A DNA stretch of 64,000 nucleotides from Chryseobacterium sp. LJ668 (GTDB lineage Bacteria; Bacteroidota; Bacteroidia; Flavobacteriales; Weeksellaceae). Of the stretch, positions 17,376 through 25,433 are shown piece after piece; the stretch's first letter is position 1, and the number at the start of each line of letters is the position of its first letter. Location of the stretch: NCBI RefSeq assembly GCF_019613955.1, contig NZ_CP080443.1, positions 620,001 through 684,000 of the forward strand, given 5' to 3'. A model generated the notes under the pieces. It worked only from the letters and a program-made list of their open reading frames with translations. It was not told where the DNA came from and made no database searches. A program made the position numbers and the translations under genes.

Positions 17376-18404
17376 ATGAAGAAATTTTTAAGAAGCAAAA
17401 AGAAAGTAAACTTACTGATTGGAGGACTTTTACTGATCGTTTTTGCACAAAGTATTTTTATCGCTAATTTATTTTCAAAGAAAGACGATAAAAATTATGA
17501 AGTGAATCTGGTAAAAATAAACACCGAAAAAGACAGCGTAGATTACCTGAAAATGAAGACTGATCTTAGTCTAGTAGATCAAACGGTAGAACAGCTGAAT
17601 TCATTTTTAAAATCTAAAGATATTAAGAACGAAAAACTAATGGTTCTTGATAACGACAGCATTTCCAACTCTATTTATCTAGCTAAGCAATCAAACAGAT
17701 ACAGTCAATATCTGATGGATCTGCAGAAAAAACTGACACAAGTGCCATTGGGAATGCCGACAGAGGGTTATATTTCATCCAATTTCGGGATTAGAAAAAA
17801 TCCGATTCCTTTCAAAACCGTGTATGCATCTGTAAAAACCACAGCAGAACCGAAAGCTGCAATAGCTGTTGAAGCTGTCCCAAAAGCTGAAGTGAAGGCA
17901 GTGCCCGTAGAAAAAATCATTGAATTAACAGACAGCTACGGAAATAAACGTGAAGTAAAAGTGATGGTTACGCCAAAAGCGAAAAGCGAAACGGTAGCTT
18001 CTGTACCAGCAGTTTCTTCAAATAAAGCTGCTGCTTCAACCGCTGCAAAAGTTCCTGCTGAGAAAAACAATCCACCTGCTGAAGCTGATCAAATGCAATA
18101 TCATAAAGGTCTTGATATTGCAGTTCCTTTCGGTTCAAATGTTATTGCAACTGCTGCAGGAACCGTCATTTTCTCCGGACAGAAAGGTGGTTATGGAAAC
18201 TGCGTTATCGTTTCTCATGGAAATGGTTTAGCAACACTATACGGACATTTATCTCAATTGGTTGCAAAAACAAATGATAAGGTAAAAGTAGGACAAGTGA
18301 TTGCTAAATCAGGAAACTCCGGCCGTTCTACAGGACCTCACTTGCATTATGAAGTACACAAAAACAATACTCCGGTGAATCCAAAGTTGTTTATGAATTT
18401 ATAA
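17376..18404 (+). CDS. M23 family (LytM) peptidase with internal Ala/Pro/Lys insert
   Basis: A 342-residue protein anchored by one N-terminal membrane segment (about 13-33), followed by a coiled-coil-like linker (about 45-125). The C-terminal domain is a zinc-dependent peptidoglycan endopeptidase: HKGLDIA carries the first His and Asp ligands (near 246-252) and HLHYEV the last His. The domain start YISSNFGIRKNPI (about 130-142) is separated from HKGLDIA by roughly 100 residues rich in Ala, Pro, Lys and Val, where most M23 proteins have about 10. Likely role: cell-wall remodelling or activation of other hydrolases. Confidence 0.9.
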   Translation: MKKFLRSKKKVNLLIGGLLLIVFAQSIFIANLFSKKDDKNYEVNLVKINTEKDSVDYLKMKTDLSLVDQTVEQLNSFLKSKDIKNEKLMVLDNDSISNSIYLAKQSNRYSQYLMDLQKKLTQVPLGMPTEGYISSNFGIRKNPIPFKTVYASVKTTAEPKAAIAVEAVPKAEVKAVPVEKIIELTDSYGNKREVKVMVTPKAKSETVASVPAVSSNKAAASTAAKVPAEKNNPPAEADQMQYHKGLDIAVPFGSNVIATAAGTVIFSGQKGGYGNCVIVSHGNGLATLYGHLSQLVAKTNDKVKVGQVIAKSGNSGRSTGPHLHYEVHKNNTPVNPKLFMNL

Positions 18405-18416
18405 GAATTTGATCTC

Positions 18417-18458
18417 AAAAAATAGTTTCGGCGGCACCTTTGGTGCCGCCGAAACTAT
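18417..18458 (-). terminator. 17-bp perfect hairpin between convergent genes
   Basis: The arms ATAGTTTCGGCGGCACC (18422-18438) and its exact complement (18442-18458) are separated by TTT. On the minus strand the stem is followed by six T, so it terminates the oxidoreductase gene at 18473-19126. On the plus strand no T run follows, although it may still protect the M23 transcript end. Confidence 0.8.
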
Positions 18459-18472
18459 ATAAATCAAGAAAA

Positions 18473-19126
18473 TTAATAAGCCGCAGTAAAACGTTCACGA
18501 ATGTGATTATTCTGTTCCAATTCATCAACCAAAGCTACTGCAACATCTTCTACAGACAAAATACTCCTTCCGTTTTCATCAAATACCGGCGACTCTAATG
18601 AGGTCCTGTACTTACCGGTTCTGATTCCTGCTGTTCCGGGGTGCATCTCGATTGCGGGGCTGAAAAACGTCCAGTCCAAAATATTGTTTTGTTTGATTAT
18701 ACTTAAATAATCTCTTGCAGCACTTGCCCCCGGCTTGATATCTGCGGGGAAATCCGGACCGTCAACCAATTGATTCCCGTCAATAAACAAACTTCCCGCA
18801 CCTCCAACAGTGATAAATCTTTTAACCCTGGATTTTTCAACTGCTCTTTCAATATTTTTACTTCCGTTTAAAAAATCGTTGTAAAGATTCGGGTTCGTCC
18901 AGCCTGCATTAAAGGTACTGATAATTGCGTCATTTCCTTTTAAGCCTTCAGCAAGATCATCGATGTTATTAACATCAATACTTTTTGCGGTTACATTGTC
19001 CTTCAGCTCCACTTTTGAAGCATCTCTGACGATAGCCTCTACGGCATACCCTCTATTTATGAGCTCTTTTACAACTTGGGTTCCCACAAATCCTGTGGCT
19101 CCGATAACTGCTACTTTTTTGTTCAT
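18473..19126 (-). CDS. NAD(P)-binding oxidoreductase (YwnB-like)
   Basis: A 217-residue atypical SDR with the dinucleotide motif GATGFVGTQVV at residues 9-19. The fold resembles NAD(P)H-binding epimerase-like proteins such as Bacillus YwnB, which act as quinone or small-molecule reductases; the substrate is unknown. The Rrf2 regulator gene lies immediately upstream on the same strand, the same pairing as ywnA/ywnB. A 23-bp operator candidate sits 17 bp before the ATG. Confidence 0.82.
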   Translation of the reverse strand: MNKKVAVIGATGFVGTQVVKELINRGYAVEAIVRDASKVELKDNVTAKSIDVNNIDDLAEGLKGNDAIISTFNAGWTNPNLYNDFLNGSKNIERAVEKSRVKRFITVGGAGSLFIDGNQLVDGPDFPADIKPGASAARDYLSIIKQNNILDWTFFSPAIEMHPGTAGIRTGKYRTSLESPVFDENGRSILSVEDVAVALVDELEQNNHIRERFTAAY

Positions 19127-19142
19127 ATTTTTTTTATTTAAG

Positions 19143-19165
19143 TAATTGTAATAATTATTGTTACA
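19143..19165 (-). promoter_or_regulatory. candidate Rrf2 operator in front of the oxidoreductase gene
   Basis: On the minus strand it reads TGTAACAA, seven AT-rich bases, then TTACAATTA. It is identical at 20 of 23 positions to a site upstream of the Rrf2 gene (19625-19647, plus strand). It lies 17-39 bp upstream of the ATG. Regulation by the neighbouring Rrf2 protein is inference. Confidence 0.6.
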
Positions 19166-19185
19166 TTTTTTATTAAAAAATTTTA

Positions 19186-19593
19186 TTAAAACTGGTCTGT
19201 AAATTCCTGAAGAGATTTGTCTCCAAGAAAATCTTTCACTAATGCATCCGTTTGATCAAAAAGAATGGAAAGATGGCTGTTGATCTCCTTTCCTACCGGA
19301 CAGGCAGGATTGGGATTTTGATTTTTTCTGCCTAAAACTTCATTGTTTTTTACGGCAGCATAGATTTCGGAAATTTTAATTTCTTCGGCGTTTTTTGAAA
19401 GTCTCGTTCCGCCATCTTTTCCTAGTTTGCTTGTTATCAAACCCGCTTGGCGTAATTCACCCAATTCTCTACGTACAATCACAGGATTTACATTGATACT
19501 ACCCGCGATCCAGTCCGAAGTCAGCCATTCCTGCGGAACTTTTGCCAGTAACGTCATAATATGTATTGCTGTTGCAAATCTTGTATTGCTCAT
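19186..19593 (-). CDS. Rrf2 family transcriptional regulator (YwnA-like)
   Basis: A 135-residue DNA-binding protein with a winged helix N-terminus (RFATAIHIMTLLA, then the recognition region NVNPVIVRRELGELRQAGLI at about 34-53) and the Rrf2 wing KLGKDGGTRLSK. It has a single cysteine, C98 (NPNPACPVG), not the three-cysteine Fe-S cluster set, so it may be a redox or ligand sensor of the YwnA/CymR type. The ATG at 19593 is used; a longer frame to 19632 would run into the promoter and operator. Confidence 0.88.
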   Translation of the reverse strand: MSNTRFATAIHIMTLLAKVPQEWLTSDWIAGSINVNPVIVRRELGELRQAGLITSKLGKDGGTRLSKNAEEIKISEIYAAVKNNEVLGRKNQNPNPACPVGKEINSHLSILFDQTDALVKDFLGDKSLQEFTDQF

Positions 19594-19603
19594 AATTATA
19601 AGG

Positions 19604-19633
19604 CAAAGATAAACAAAATTTAATTGTAACAAA
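19604..19633 (-). promoter_or_regulatory. promoter of the Rrf2 gene
   Basis: On the minus strand a TTTG -33 box (19633-19630), an 18-base spacer, and TATCTTTG (19611-19604) form an almost ideal Bacteroidetes sigma-A promoter. The 23-bp palindromic operator candidate covers the -33 box. Confidence 0.65.
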
Positions 19634-19647
19634 ATTAATTACAATTA
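19625..19647 (+). promoter_or_regulatory. candidate Rrf2 operator at its own promoter
   Basis: Reads TGTAACAA, seven bases, then TTACAATTA; a slightly larger inverted repeat (TTAATTGTAA at 19620, TTACAATTAA ending 19648) surrounds it. It overlaps the -33 box of the Rrf2 promoter and matches the second site at 19143-19165 at 20 of 23 bases. Confidence 0.62.
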
Positions 19648-19718
19648 AAAAAAGATCATTATAATTCATTTCATGAGATTATTAGAGAATTTAGTTTTCT
19701 AATTTATATGAATCATCT

Positions 19719-20207
19719 TTATCGATGATCGTAACTAAGAACGTCACTCATGATCCACTTTCCGTCATTCTTCGTCCAGACGGTGGTAAACTTTGCCTTA
19801 CCTCCTAAAACATCATCTTTACCTTTTTCGCGAATATAAAACTGATGTTCTCCCGACTGTATGGCACCATACAATTTACCGTTATTGTACAAAGGGAATA
19901 CTTCCAGACTGCTTTCAATCACCTTACGAATTGGCTTTTGATTAGGATTTGAACAAAGATTTTGTTTTGTTCTTTCTAAAAATAATTTCTTATCCTGAAA
20001 ACCCCCGTTGTCGTGATAGAATTTCAGATTGTTATCAACTGTTTTTTCCAGATACGCCATGTCGCAATTATTAAAACCCCTTTCAAAGAAAAGACTGTCC
20101 TGTTCTTTTAATTCTAAAAATAATGGTGAATTTTTTGCAACTTGAGCATGAAGATTTACGATAATTACTGAAAATATAAAAATGCTGATGTTGAGTCTCT
20201 TGATCAT
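19719..20207 (-). CDS. exported DUF4440/NTF2-like protein
   Basis: A 162-residue protein with a signal peptide (about 1-21). The body resembles SnoaL/DUF4440 NTF2-like cone folds: LKEQDSLFFERGFNNCDMAYLEK near the start, DKKLFLERTKQNLC, and TTVWTKNDGKWIMSDVLSYDH at the end. Members bind small ligands or are enzymes of diverse kinds; no specific activity can be assigned. It is a single gene. Confidence 0.8.
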   Translation of the reverse strand: MIKRLNISIFIFSVIIVNLHAQVAKNSPLFLELKEQDSLFFERGFNNCDMAYLEKTVDNNLKFYHDNGGFQDKKLFLERTKQNLCSNPNQKPIRKVIESSLEVFPLYNNGKLYGAIQSGEHQFYIREKGKDDVLGGKAKFTTVWTKNDGKWIMSDVLSYDHR

Positions 20208-20293
20208 AGATTAATTTTTTGACAAAGATTCAGAACTTTCAGAATTCATTCAAAAAAAAGACCCGACAAAGACCCGACAATTGAATGTCAGAA

Positions 20294-20866
20294 TTATATC
20301 ATGCTGAAATTCAGCTTATAATAAAGGACTTGTTTCCTATCAATTTCATATGCATTCTTCAAAATAATGCATACATTTGAAAGTACCAATAAAATCATGG
20401 TAATCATTACCGAGGGAGATCCCAGTTTTAAGATTGCAACAATCATAAAAATGATCGGTGAAATGATGGCTACAAAGATTTGTAGAGAAACAATTTGCTT
20501 TACAATTTGAGATTTCTCTTTTGTAAAAAGCATGATCAGTAAAGGAGGTAAAAAATTGGCAACCGGAAACCATGCAAAAGGAAGGGAAGAAAGATTTATT
20601 ATTTTAACTAAACCCGCATTGAAAACCTCATTTTTCTCGACCGCTACTATTGTTTCTTCAATTCTGATTTCTTCTTTTGAAATTTCTTCAATAAATAAAT
20701 CTTTTTGTGAAATATTGAGAGTCGCGGCCAAAGTTTTCAATGTATAACCTTTCGGTTCTGTCCCGGCTTCGATTCTTTGAATGGTTCTTACAGAAATACC
20801 TTACATTTCAGCCAATTCTTCCTGAGTGATATTTTTTTCTTCTCTGATTTTCTTTAATTGCGCCAT
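20294..20866 (-). pseudogene. membrane-anchored XRE regulator interrupted by a nonsense codon
   Basis: Starting at the ATG at 20866 the frame encodes an XRE helix-turn-helix (MAQLKKIREEKNITQEELAEM), meets TAA at 20803-20801, and continues in the same frame with GISVRTIQRIEAGTEP, completing the HTH. The rest has a linker and three hydrophobic segments (about residues 80-180). With the stop read as an amino acid, the product would be about 190 residues, a normal membrane-bound XRE protein. One C-to-A change (TCA to TAA) explains it. The upper part of the HTH alone would be only 21 residues. Confidence 0.8.
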
Positions 20867-20913
20867 TTGCAAAAATTTACAAAACAAATTTACAGATTCA
20901 AACTGTTGATTTA

Positions 20914-20944
20914 AATAAAAAATTACCCGTAAAACAGGTAATTT
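20914..20944 (-). terminator. terminator of the FKBP gene
   Basis: AAATTACC (20920-20927) and GGTAATTT (20937-20944) pair around nine bases; on the minus strand the stem ends in TTTATTT. Confidence 0.75.
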
Positions 20945-20966
20945 AATTTGAATAGATGGGTCAAAA

Positions 20967-21401
20967 TTATTTAATATCCAACAGCTCAACCTGAAAGACA
21001 AGTGTACTGTTGGGCCCGATTTCTTTGCTGATCTGCTGATCTCCATACGCTAAATGCGGCGGAATTATTAATCTCCACTTGCTTCCTACCGGCATGAGTT
21101 GTAAAGCTTCTGTCCAGCCTTTGATTACTTTATTCAGGGGAAATGAAGCAGGAGTTCCTCTTTTTACGGAACTGTCAAAAACCTTTCCACCAATAGTTGT
21201 ACCGTGATAATGACATTTCACTACCGATTTCGGACCTGGTTTCGGGCCGTCACCTTCTGTCATGATTTCGTATTGCAAACCGCTTGGTAATTCAATCACA
21301 CTTTCTCTTTTTCCATATTCGACCATATATTCCTGACCATCTTTCAGGTTTTTTTCAGCCTGCTCTTTTTTACGCTTAAATAACATATCTGCTACTCCCA
21401 T
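20967..21401 (-). CDS. FKBP-type peptidyl-prolyl cis-trans isomerase
   Basis: A 144-residue cytoplasmic protein with a complete FKBP domain from about residue 45: VKCHYHGTTIGGKVFDSS, the aromatic KVIKGWTEAL, IPPHLAYGD and LVFQVELLDI. It catalyses proline isomerisation during folding. There is no signal peptide or lipobox. A -7 box lies about 13 bp upstream and a terminator downstream, so it is monocistronic. Confidence 0.93.
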   Translation of the reverse strand: MGVADMLFKRKKEQAEKNLKDGQEYMVEYGKRESVIELPSGLQYEIMTEGDGPKPGPKSVVKCHYHGTTIGGKVFDSSVKRGTPASFPLNKVIKGWTEALQLMPVGSKWRLIIPPHLAYGDQQISKEIGPNSTLVFQVELLDIK

Positions 21402-21413
21402 AATTTTTTTTTA

Positions 21414-21421
21414 CAAAGATA
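21414..21421 (-). promoter_or_regulatory. -7 box of the FKBP gene
   Basis: Minus-strand TATCTTTG, a perfect TAnnTTTG match 13 bp upstream of the ATG. Confidence 0.5.
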
Positions 21422-21576
21422 TGATTTATGGCTGGAAGTCAGAATTTTGTAGTTACGAGTATCTAGACAATATAATTATTGTGGCTAGAGGCACTTAATT
21501 CACAAAATTCAAACAATTTTAATATTCTCTTAACGCAGATTTAAAAACTTGGCGTTATACTTGAATTTTAAAATTT

Positions 21577-22578
21577 ATGCCAGATCCATTACAATACAAC
21601 AACAACCTTGACAAGCTTTCTTATGAAGAAAAAATACTTTTTGAAGAGACCAAAAAGAGCATTGCAGATTTTGTAGAGCATTCATCTGTGGTAAGCGATG
21701 TCAATTATGCCACAAGAAATGCACATGCCAAAACATACGCTGTTTTAAAAGGTGAGTTGATCATCAATCAGAAAATCAGGCCAGATTTGCTGCATTTTTT
21801 TGATAAGGAAAAGTATAATATCATCGTAAGACTATCCAATGCTCATTTAAAGATTAGGAAGAATAAAAAAGACATTCCAGCTTATGGTTTTGCGATTAAA
21901 ATAAAAGATGATGCAGACCGTACGATTGCAAATTTTCCTTTGGTAAATTTTCCTTTATTCCCCATCAATTCTGTTTCTAAATTTTTAAAGTTATTTACTG
22001 CAATTAATCATTTTTTTATTAAAAAATGGGGAAATTTATATTCTCTCTTTTCAAATATTTATAAGATTCTGCCCGATATTCTAACCTTATCTTTTTTAAA
22101 AAAAGGTATAGAATTACTCTTGAAAAAAGATAATTTTATGATGTCTTTCGATTATCATTCCGTCGGAGCTTACCGATTGGGCGAACATATGATAAAAATT
22201 AAGCTGAGTCCAAAAAATCCACAAAAAAAATTTGGCGAACACTTAACAATGAAAAAAGCAATCGAGAGTTTTTGTTTCGAGAAAAATTATGATGCGGATG
22301 TTTTGATTCAGTTCTGTTATGATCTGAAAGACCAGCCTATCAATATTCTGAACCGTGAATGGAAAAATTCACCTTTTATTAAAATCGGTGAAGTGCATAT
22401 CAAAAAAAATTCTTTGATTGATGCTAAAGCCTGTGATAATGAATTACTGTCATTTAACCCCTTTGAAAGCGCAGAAATCTTTCAACCGGTCGGGAAAATA
22501 CAAAAGCTGCGAGACGAAGCGTATAAAGTTTCGCTTCAGACAAGAAAGAAAATTAATAAGCTTTTGAAATATAAATAA
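21577..22578 (+). CDS. catalase-like heme domain protein
   Basis: A 333-residue soluble protein of the catalase-like superfamily. The distal-histidine region appears as RNAHAKTYAVLKGEL (residues about 49-62), followed by RLSNAH, the PAYGFAIKIK strand, and near the C-terminus SFNPFESAEIFQPVGKIQKLRDEAY, the signature of small catalase-related proteins. It is shorter than true catalases (about 480) and a proximal RxxxYxDT heme tyrosine motif is not evident. It may be a heme-dependent peroxidase or lipid-modifying enzyme; activity is uncertain. Confidence 0.75.
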   Translation: MPDPLQYNNNLDKLSYEEKILFEETKKSIADFVEHSSVVSDVNYATRNAHAKTYAVLKGELIINQKIRPDLLHFFDKEKYNIIVRLSNAHLKIRKNKKDIPAYGFAIKIKDDADRTIANFPLVNFPLFPINSVSKFLKLFTAINHFFIKKWGNLYSLFSNIYKILPDILTLSFLKKGIELLLKKDNFMMSFDYHSVGAYRLGEHMIKIKLSPKNPQKKFGEHLTMKKAIESFCFEKNYDADVLIQFCYDLKDQPINILNREWKNSPFIKIGEVHIKKNSLIDAKACDNELLSFNPFESAEIFQPVGKIQKLRDEAYKVSLQTRKKINKLLKYK

Positions 22579-22645
22579 AGTGAATGATGAATATTGCTTC
22601 GCAAGTGAATGGTGAATTTCTCCGTAAAAATCTAAGATTTGATAC

Positions 22646-22680
22646 AAAAAAAGGCTTTACAAATGGTAAAGCCTTTTTGC
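22646..22680. terminator. bidirectional terminator between catalase-like gene and terC
   Basis: AAAGGCTTTAC and GTAAAGCCTTT form a long stem around five bases, flanked by A on the left and T on the right, so it can stop transcripts from both convergent genes. Confidence 0.85.
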
Positions 22681-22699
22681 ATTAGATTAATATTTTATT

Positions 22700-23731
22700 C
22701 TATTCTTCCTCTATTTCTTCCTTTTTATCCGGGAAAATAATTGAAAGCAGAACCGAGACTACCAATACTCCACCCACGATTCCTAATGAAACCGGTGATG
22801 AGATGTGATACCAAGGTGCAATCAACATTTTGACACCAATAAAAGCTAAGATAATGGCTAAACCATAAGGTAATTTGCTGAACATGTGAATGAAATTCGC
22901 CAACAAAAAGTACAATGATCTCAATCCTAAGATCGCAAAAATATTTGAGGTGTATAGGATAAAAGGGTCATTTGAAATTGCAAAAATCGCCGGGATAGAA
23001 TCTACAGCAAACAATACATCGGTAAACTCAATAACTGCAACCACAACTAAAAGTGGGGTTGCCATTTTAATTCCGTTTTGTATGGTGAAGAACTTATCGC
23101 CATCGTAATTATCTGAAACTTTCCAGAAACTTTTGATCAACTTGGCTCCGGCGGTATCACCATAATTCTCATTATCATCATCTCCATCGTCTCCCCAGGA
23201 TTTAATTCCTGCATAGATCAAAAACAAGCCGAAAAGCGTCATCACTACATTGATTTTAACAGCATTACCAAAAATGTTCATTTCAGGTAAATACGTCAAT
23301 TCAATCAATTCGACTCCCGCAAAAATAAAAATAGCTCTGAAGATCAACGCTCCGATAATTCCCCAAAATAAAACTTTGTGATGGAGAAATTTAGGCACCT
23401 TAAAGAAACCAAAAACCAGAATAAAGACGAATAAATTATCCACAGAGAGCGCTTTTTCGATCCAGTAAGCTGCTTGGTACTGGGTGAATTTTTCTACGGC
23501 TACAGCATGACTTCCGGCCGAACCGTCGCTGTTGAAAACCCAATAAACAACTCCCGAAAACACCATCGATAAAGAGATCCAGACTATAGACCAAATGGTT
23601 GCCTCTTTTGAAGAAACCTCATGGCTTTTCTTATTGAAAACTCCTAAATCCAGAAGCAGCATGATAACTACTGTTATTGCAAATCCCCAGACCAACCCGG
23701 GATGCATATCTAAAATATTGTGTTGTTCCAC
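22700..23731 (-). CDS. terC: TerC family integral membrane protein
   Basis: A 343-residue inner-membrane protein with about nine hydrophobic segments. The family core is clear: EKALSVDNLFVFILVFGFFKVP and, in the second repeat, EFTDVLFAVDSIPAIFAIS, with the acidic residues thought to bind Mn2+ or another metal. TerC/Alx proteins take part in metal homeostasis and tellurite resistance. It closes the ter cluster, but a hairpin terminator separates it from the second terD, so it may be expressed partly on its own. Confidence 0.92.
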   Translation of the reverse strand: MEQHNILDMHPGLVWGFAITVVIMLLLDLGVFNKKSHEVSSKEATIWSIVWISLSMVFSGVVYWVFNSDGSAGSHAVAVEKFTQYQAAYWIEKALSVDNLFVFILVFGFFKVPKFLHHKVLFWGIIGALIFRAIFIFAGVELIELTYLPEMNIFGNAVKINVVMTLFGLFLIYAGIKSWGDDGDDDNENYGDTAGAKLIKSFWKVSDNYDGDKFFTIQNGIKMATPLLVVVAVIEFTDVLFAVDSIPAIFAISNDPFILYTSNIFAILGLRSLYFLLANFIHMFSKLPYGLAIILAFIGVKMLIAPWYHISSPVSLGIVGGVLVVSVLLSIIFPDKKEEIEEE

Positions 23732-23751
23732 TTTATGATGTATTAATTATA

Positions 23752-23788
23752 TGATAAAAGCAATAGCTGTAAAGATACAGCTATTGCT
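23752..23788 (-). terminator. terminator or attenuator between terD and terC
   Basis: AGCAATAGCTGTA (23759-23771) and its exact complement (23776-23788) form a 13-bp stem with a 4-base loop; on the minus strand TTTTATC follows. It would stop most transcription from the ter operon before terC. Confidence 0.75.
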
Positions 23789-23837
23789 AAATTTTATGAG
23801 TCTAAAACCGCACAATTTCAGACTTTTGTTTATGATT

Positions 23838-24449
23838 TTACAAATATTTTTGTTGAACGGTCTGAATTGTCTGCTCTAATTTTTTGTCAGCAGTAGGATC
23901 ACCGATTGCGTTGAACTTCCATTCGTTATTTTTCTTATAAAAAACTCCCATTACCATGGCAACATGACCGTTGAAAGATTTGTCGTTTGCAATGTCATAT
24001 TTAGCAAATACTTCTCTTACATTGGTTGGCGTACCTTCATAAATACGGATTGACGCAAAAGGAATGGTGCCAAAATCCTGACCTTTGTAACTGTTTAAAA
24101 CCAAAGCTACATGCTCTACTGCAGGATCTAAACTGGCAAAATCTACAGTAATCACTTCATTATCCAGACCGTCGTCACCGTTTACATCGCCTGTCAAATC
24201 ATCGCCACTGTGCTTTACAGAACCGTTTTTAGATTTCAGGTTTCCAAAATAGATGATTTCGGTTGCATTTTTGTTGGCATCATACAAAATACAGCTTCCG
24301 TCTAGGTCAACTGCTTCTTTTGAAATTCCGCCAAAAAAACTTTTTTTCTCAATTGCACCCCAATTGATTCCTATACAAGCCTGAGAAAGTGTCGTTCCGT
24401 TTTCTTTGGTAAGATTTATTCTCTGCCCCTTTTGTAAGTTAATAGCCAT
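23838..24449 (-). CDS. TerD/TerZ family calcium-binding stress protein
   Basis: A 203-residue TerD-fold protein. It starts MAINLQKGQR, as does its paralogue at 26607-27161. Calcium-coordinating acidic loops are VDLDGS and HSGDDLTGDVNGDDG (about 82-96). The insert KKSFFGG after IGINWGAIE suggests TerZ rather than TerD proper. TerD proteins bind Ca2+ and are thought to form membrane-associated metal-sensing stress complexes with TerC and TerB-like partners. Confidence 0.88.
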   Translation of the reverse strand: MAINLQKGQRINLTKENGTTLSQACIGINWGAIEKKSFFGGISKEAVDLDGSCILYDANKNATEIIYFGNLKSKNGSVKHSGDDLTGDVNGDDGLDNEVITVDFASLDPAVEHVALVLNSYKGQDFGTIPFASIRIYEGTPTNVREVFAKYDIANDKSFNGHVAMVMGVFYKKNNEWKFNAIGDPTADKKLEQTIQTVQQKYL

Positions 24450-24477
24450 ATTTATTTTTTTATTATTAAAATTTAGT

Positions 24478-25422
24478 TTAGTTATTCAAATTTAAATTCA
24501 ACATTGCACGAAGTATATTGGTCTCTTCGTTCACATCAAATATTTTGCTCATAATATCTACATTTTCAATATTTCTCAGATAGTCTTTTAAAACATTGTC
24601 AACTCCTTCAGGCAAAATCCTTTTCTTTTCATGAAGGGTTTCTTCAAGGTCTTCATTTCTTCTTTTAAGCTGATGGATCACCGATGCCTGATTTGACTGA
24701 TTTTCTGAAGTATCTAAGCCGGATAATTCGTCATCAATCAAATACAGCCTCTTCTCCTCAATATTAAATATAAAATACTCATTGGATTGAAATATTTTAA
24801 ACAATTCATATTCATCCCGACCCACTCTGTAGCCACACACAAAACGGACTTTGAAATTCTGAATATTAAGCTTTCCCAGTAATTTTCTCTCTATCGAATA
24901 ATCCTGATATTGGTAAGAAGGCGTATTACTTAATTTCAACTTTGTTTCATCAGCTACTATTCTGTAGAATTCTATCGCATATTTTTTGTGAAAATATAAA
25001 ACATCATTCCAATTGAGTGTAAATTTATCCTCAGTAAGGTCTTTATACAATTTTCTCAAATGTTCAGAAAAGACTCCGCTGTAGAATTTCCGGTCTGTTT
25101 CAAAACTATCAACTTTTTTCTCTTCAAAATTGGTAATATATTGATTATTAATGTTGATTTCATTAATGACAGCTAAAAGATCATTTTCTTTTTTCTTTTT
25201 GATCTTCGTCAGTAGTTCTATCAGACTGTCAGTATATTGCAAATGAAAAAGCTCCAATTTATTGTAATCTAAAGTCTTGCTTTCTTCGAATAATTTATGA
25301 ATAATATCTGTTTTGATGTATACCGATATCATGTCAATATTTTCAAAGAAATTAGAGAGAAGTTTAAGCTTTGTTAATCTTCTCCTGCTTTGAGACATTA
25401 TAATTGCAACCTCATCATTCAC
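24478..25422 (-). CDS. unrecognised protein inside the ter operon
   Basis: A 314-residue soluble protein without signal peptide or membrane segments. I do not recognise a family. The first two thirds are mainly helical; FKVRFVCGYRVGRDEYELFKIF near residues 190-212 may be a beta core, and about 240-270 (HQLKRRNEDLEETLHEKKR) looks like a coiled coil. It lies 11 bp after telA and 28 bp before the second terD, so it is surely co-expressed with the ter genes and is a candidate new component. An internal start (M9) is possible. Confidence 0.8.
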   Translation of the reverse strand: MNDEVAIIMSQSRRRLTKLKLLSNFFENIDMISVYIKTDIIHKLFEESKTLDYNKLELFHLQYTDSLIELLTKIKKKKENDLLAVINEININNQYITNFEEKKVDSFETDRKFYSGVFSEHLRKLYKDLTEDKFTLNWNDVLYFHKKYAIEFYRIVADETKLKLSNTPSYQYQDYSIERKLLGKLNIQNFKVRFVCGYRVGRDEYELFKIFQSNEYFIFNIEEKRLYLIDDELSGLDTSENQSNQASVIHQLKRRNEDLEETLHEKKRILPEGVDNVLKDYLRNIENVDIMSKIFDVNEETNILRAMLNLNLNN

Positions 25423-25433
25423 GCTTACCTTAT

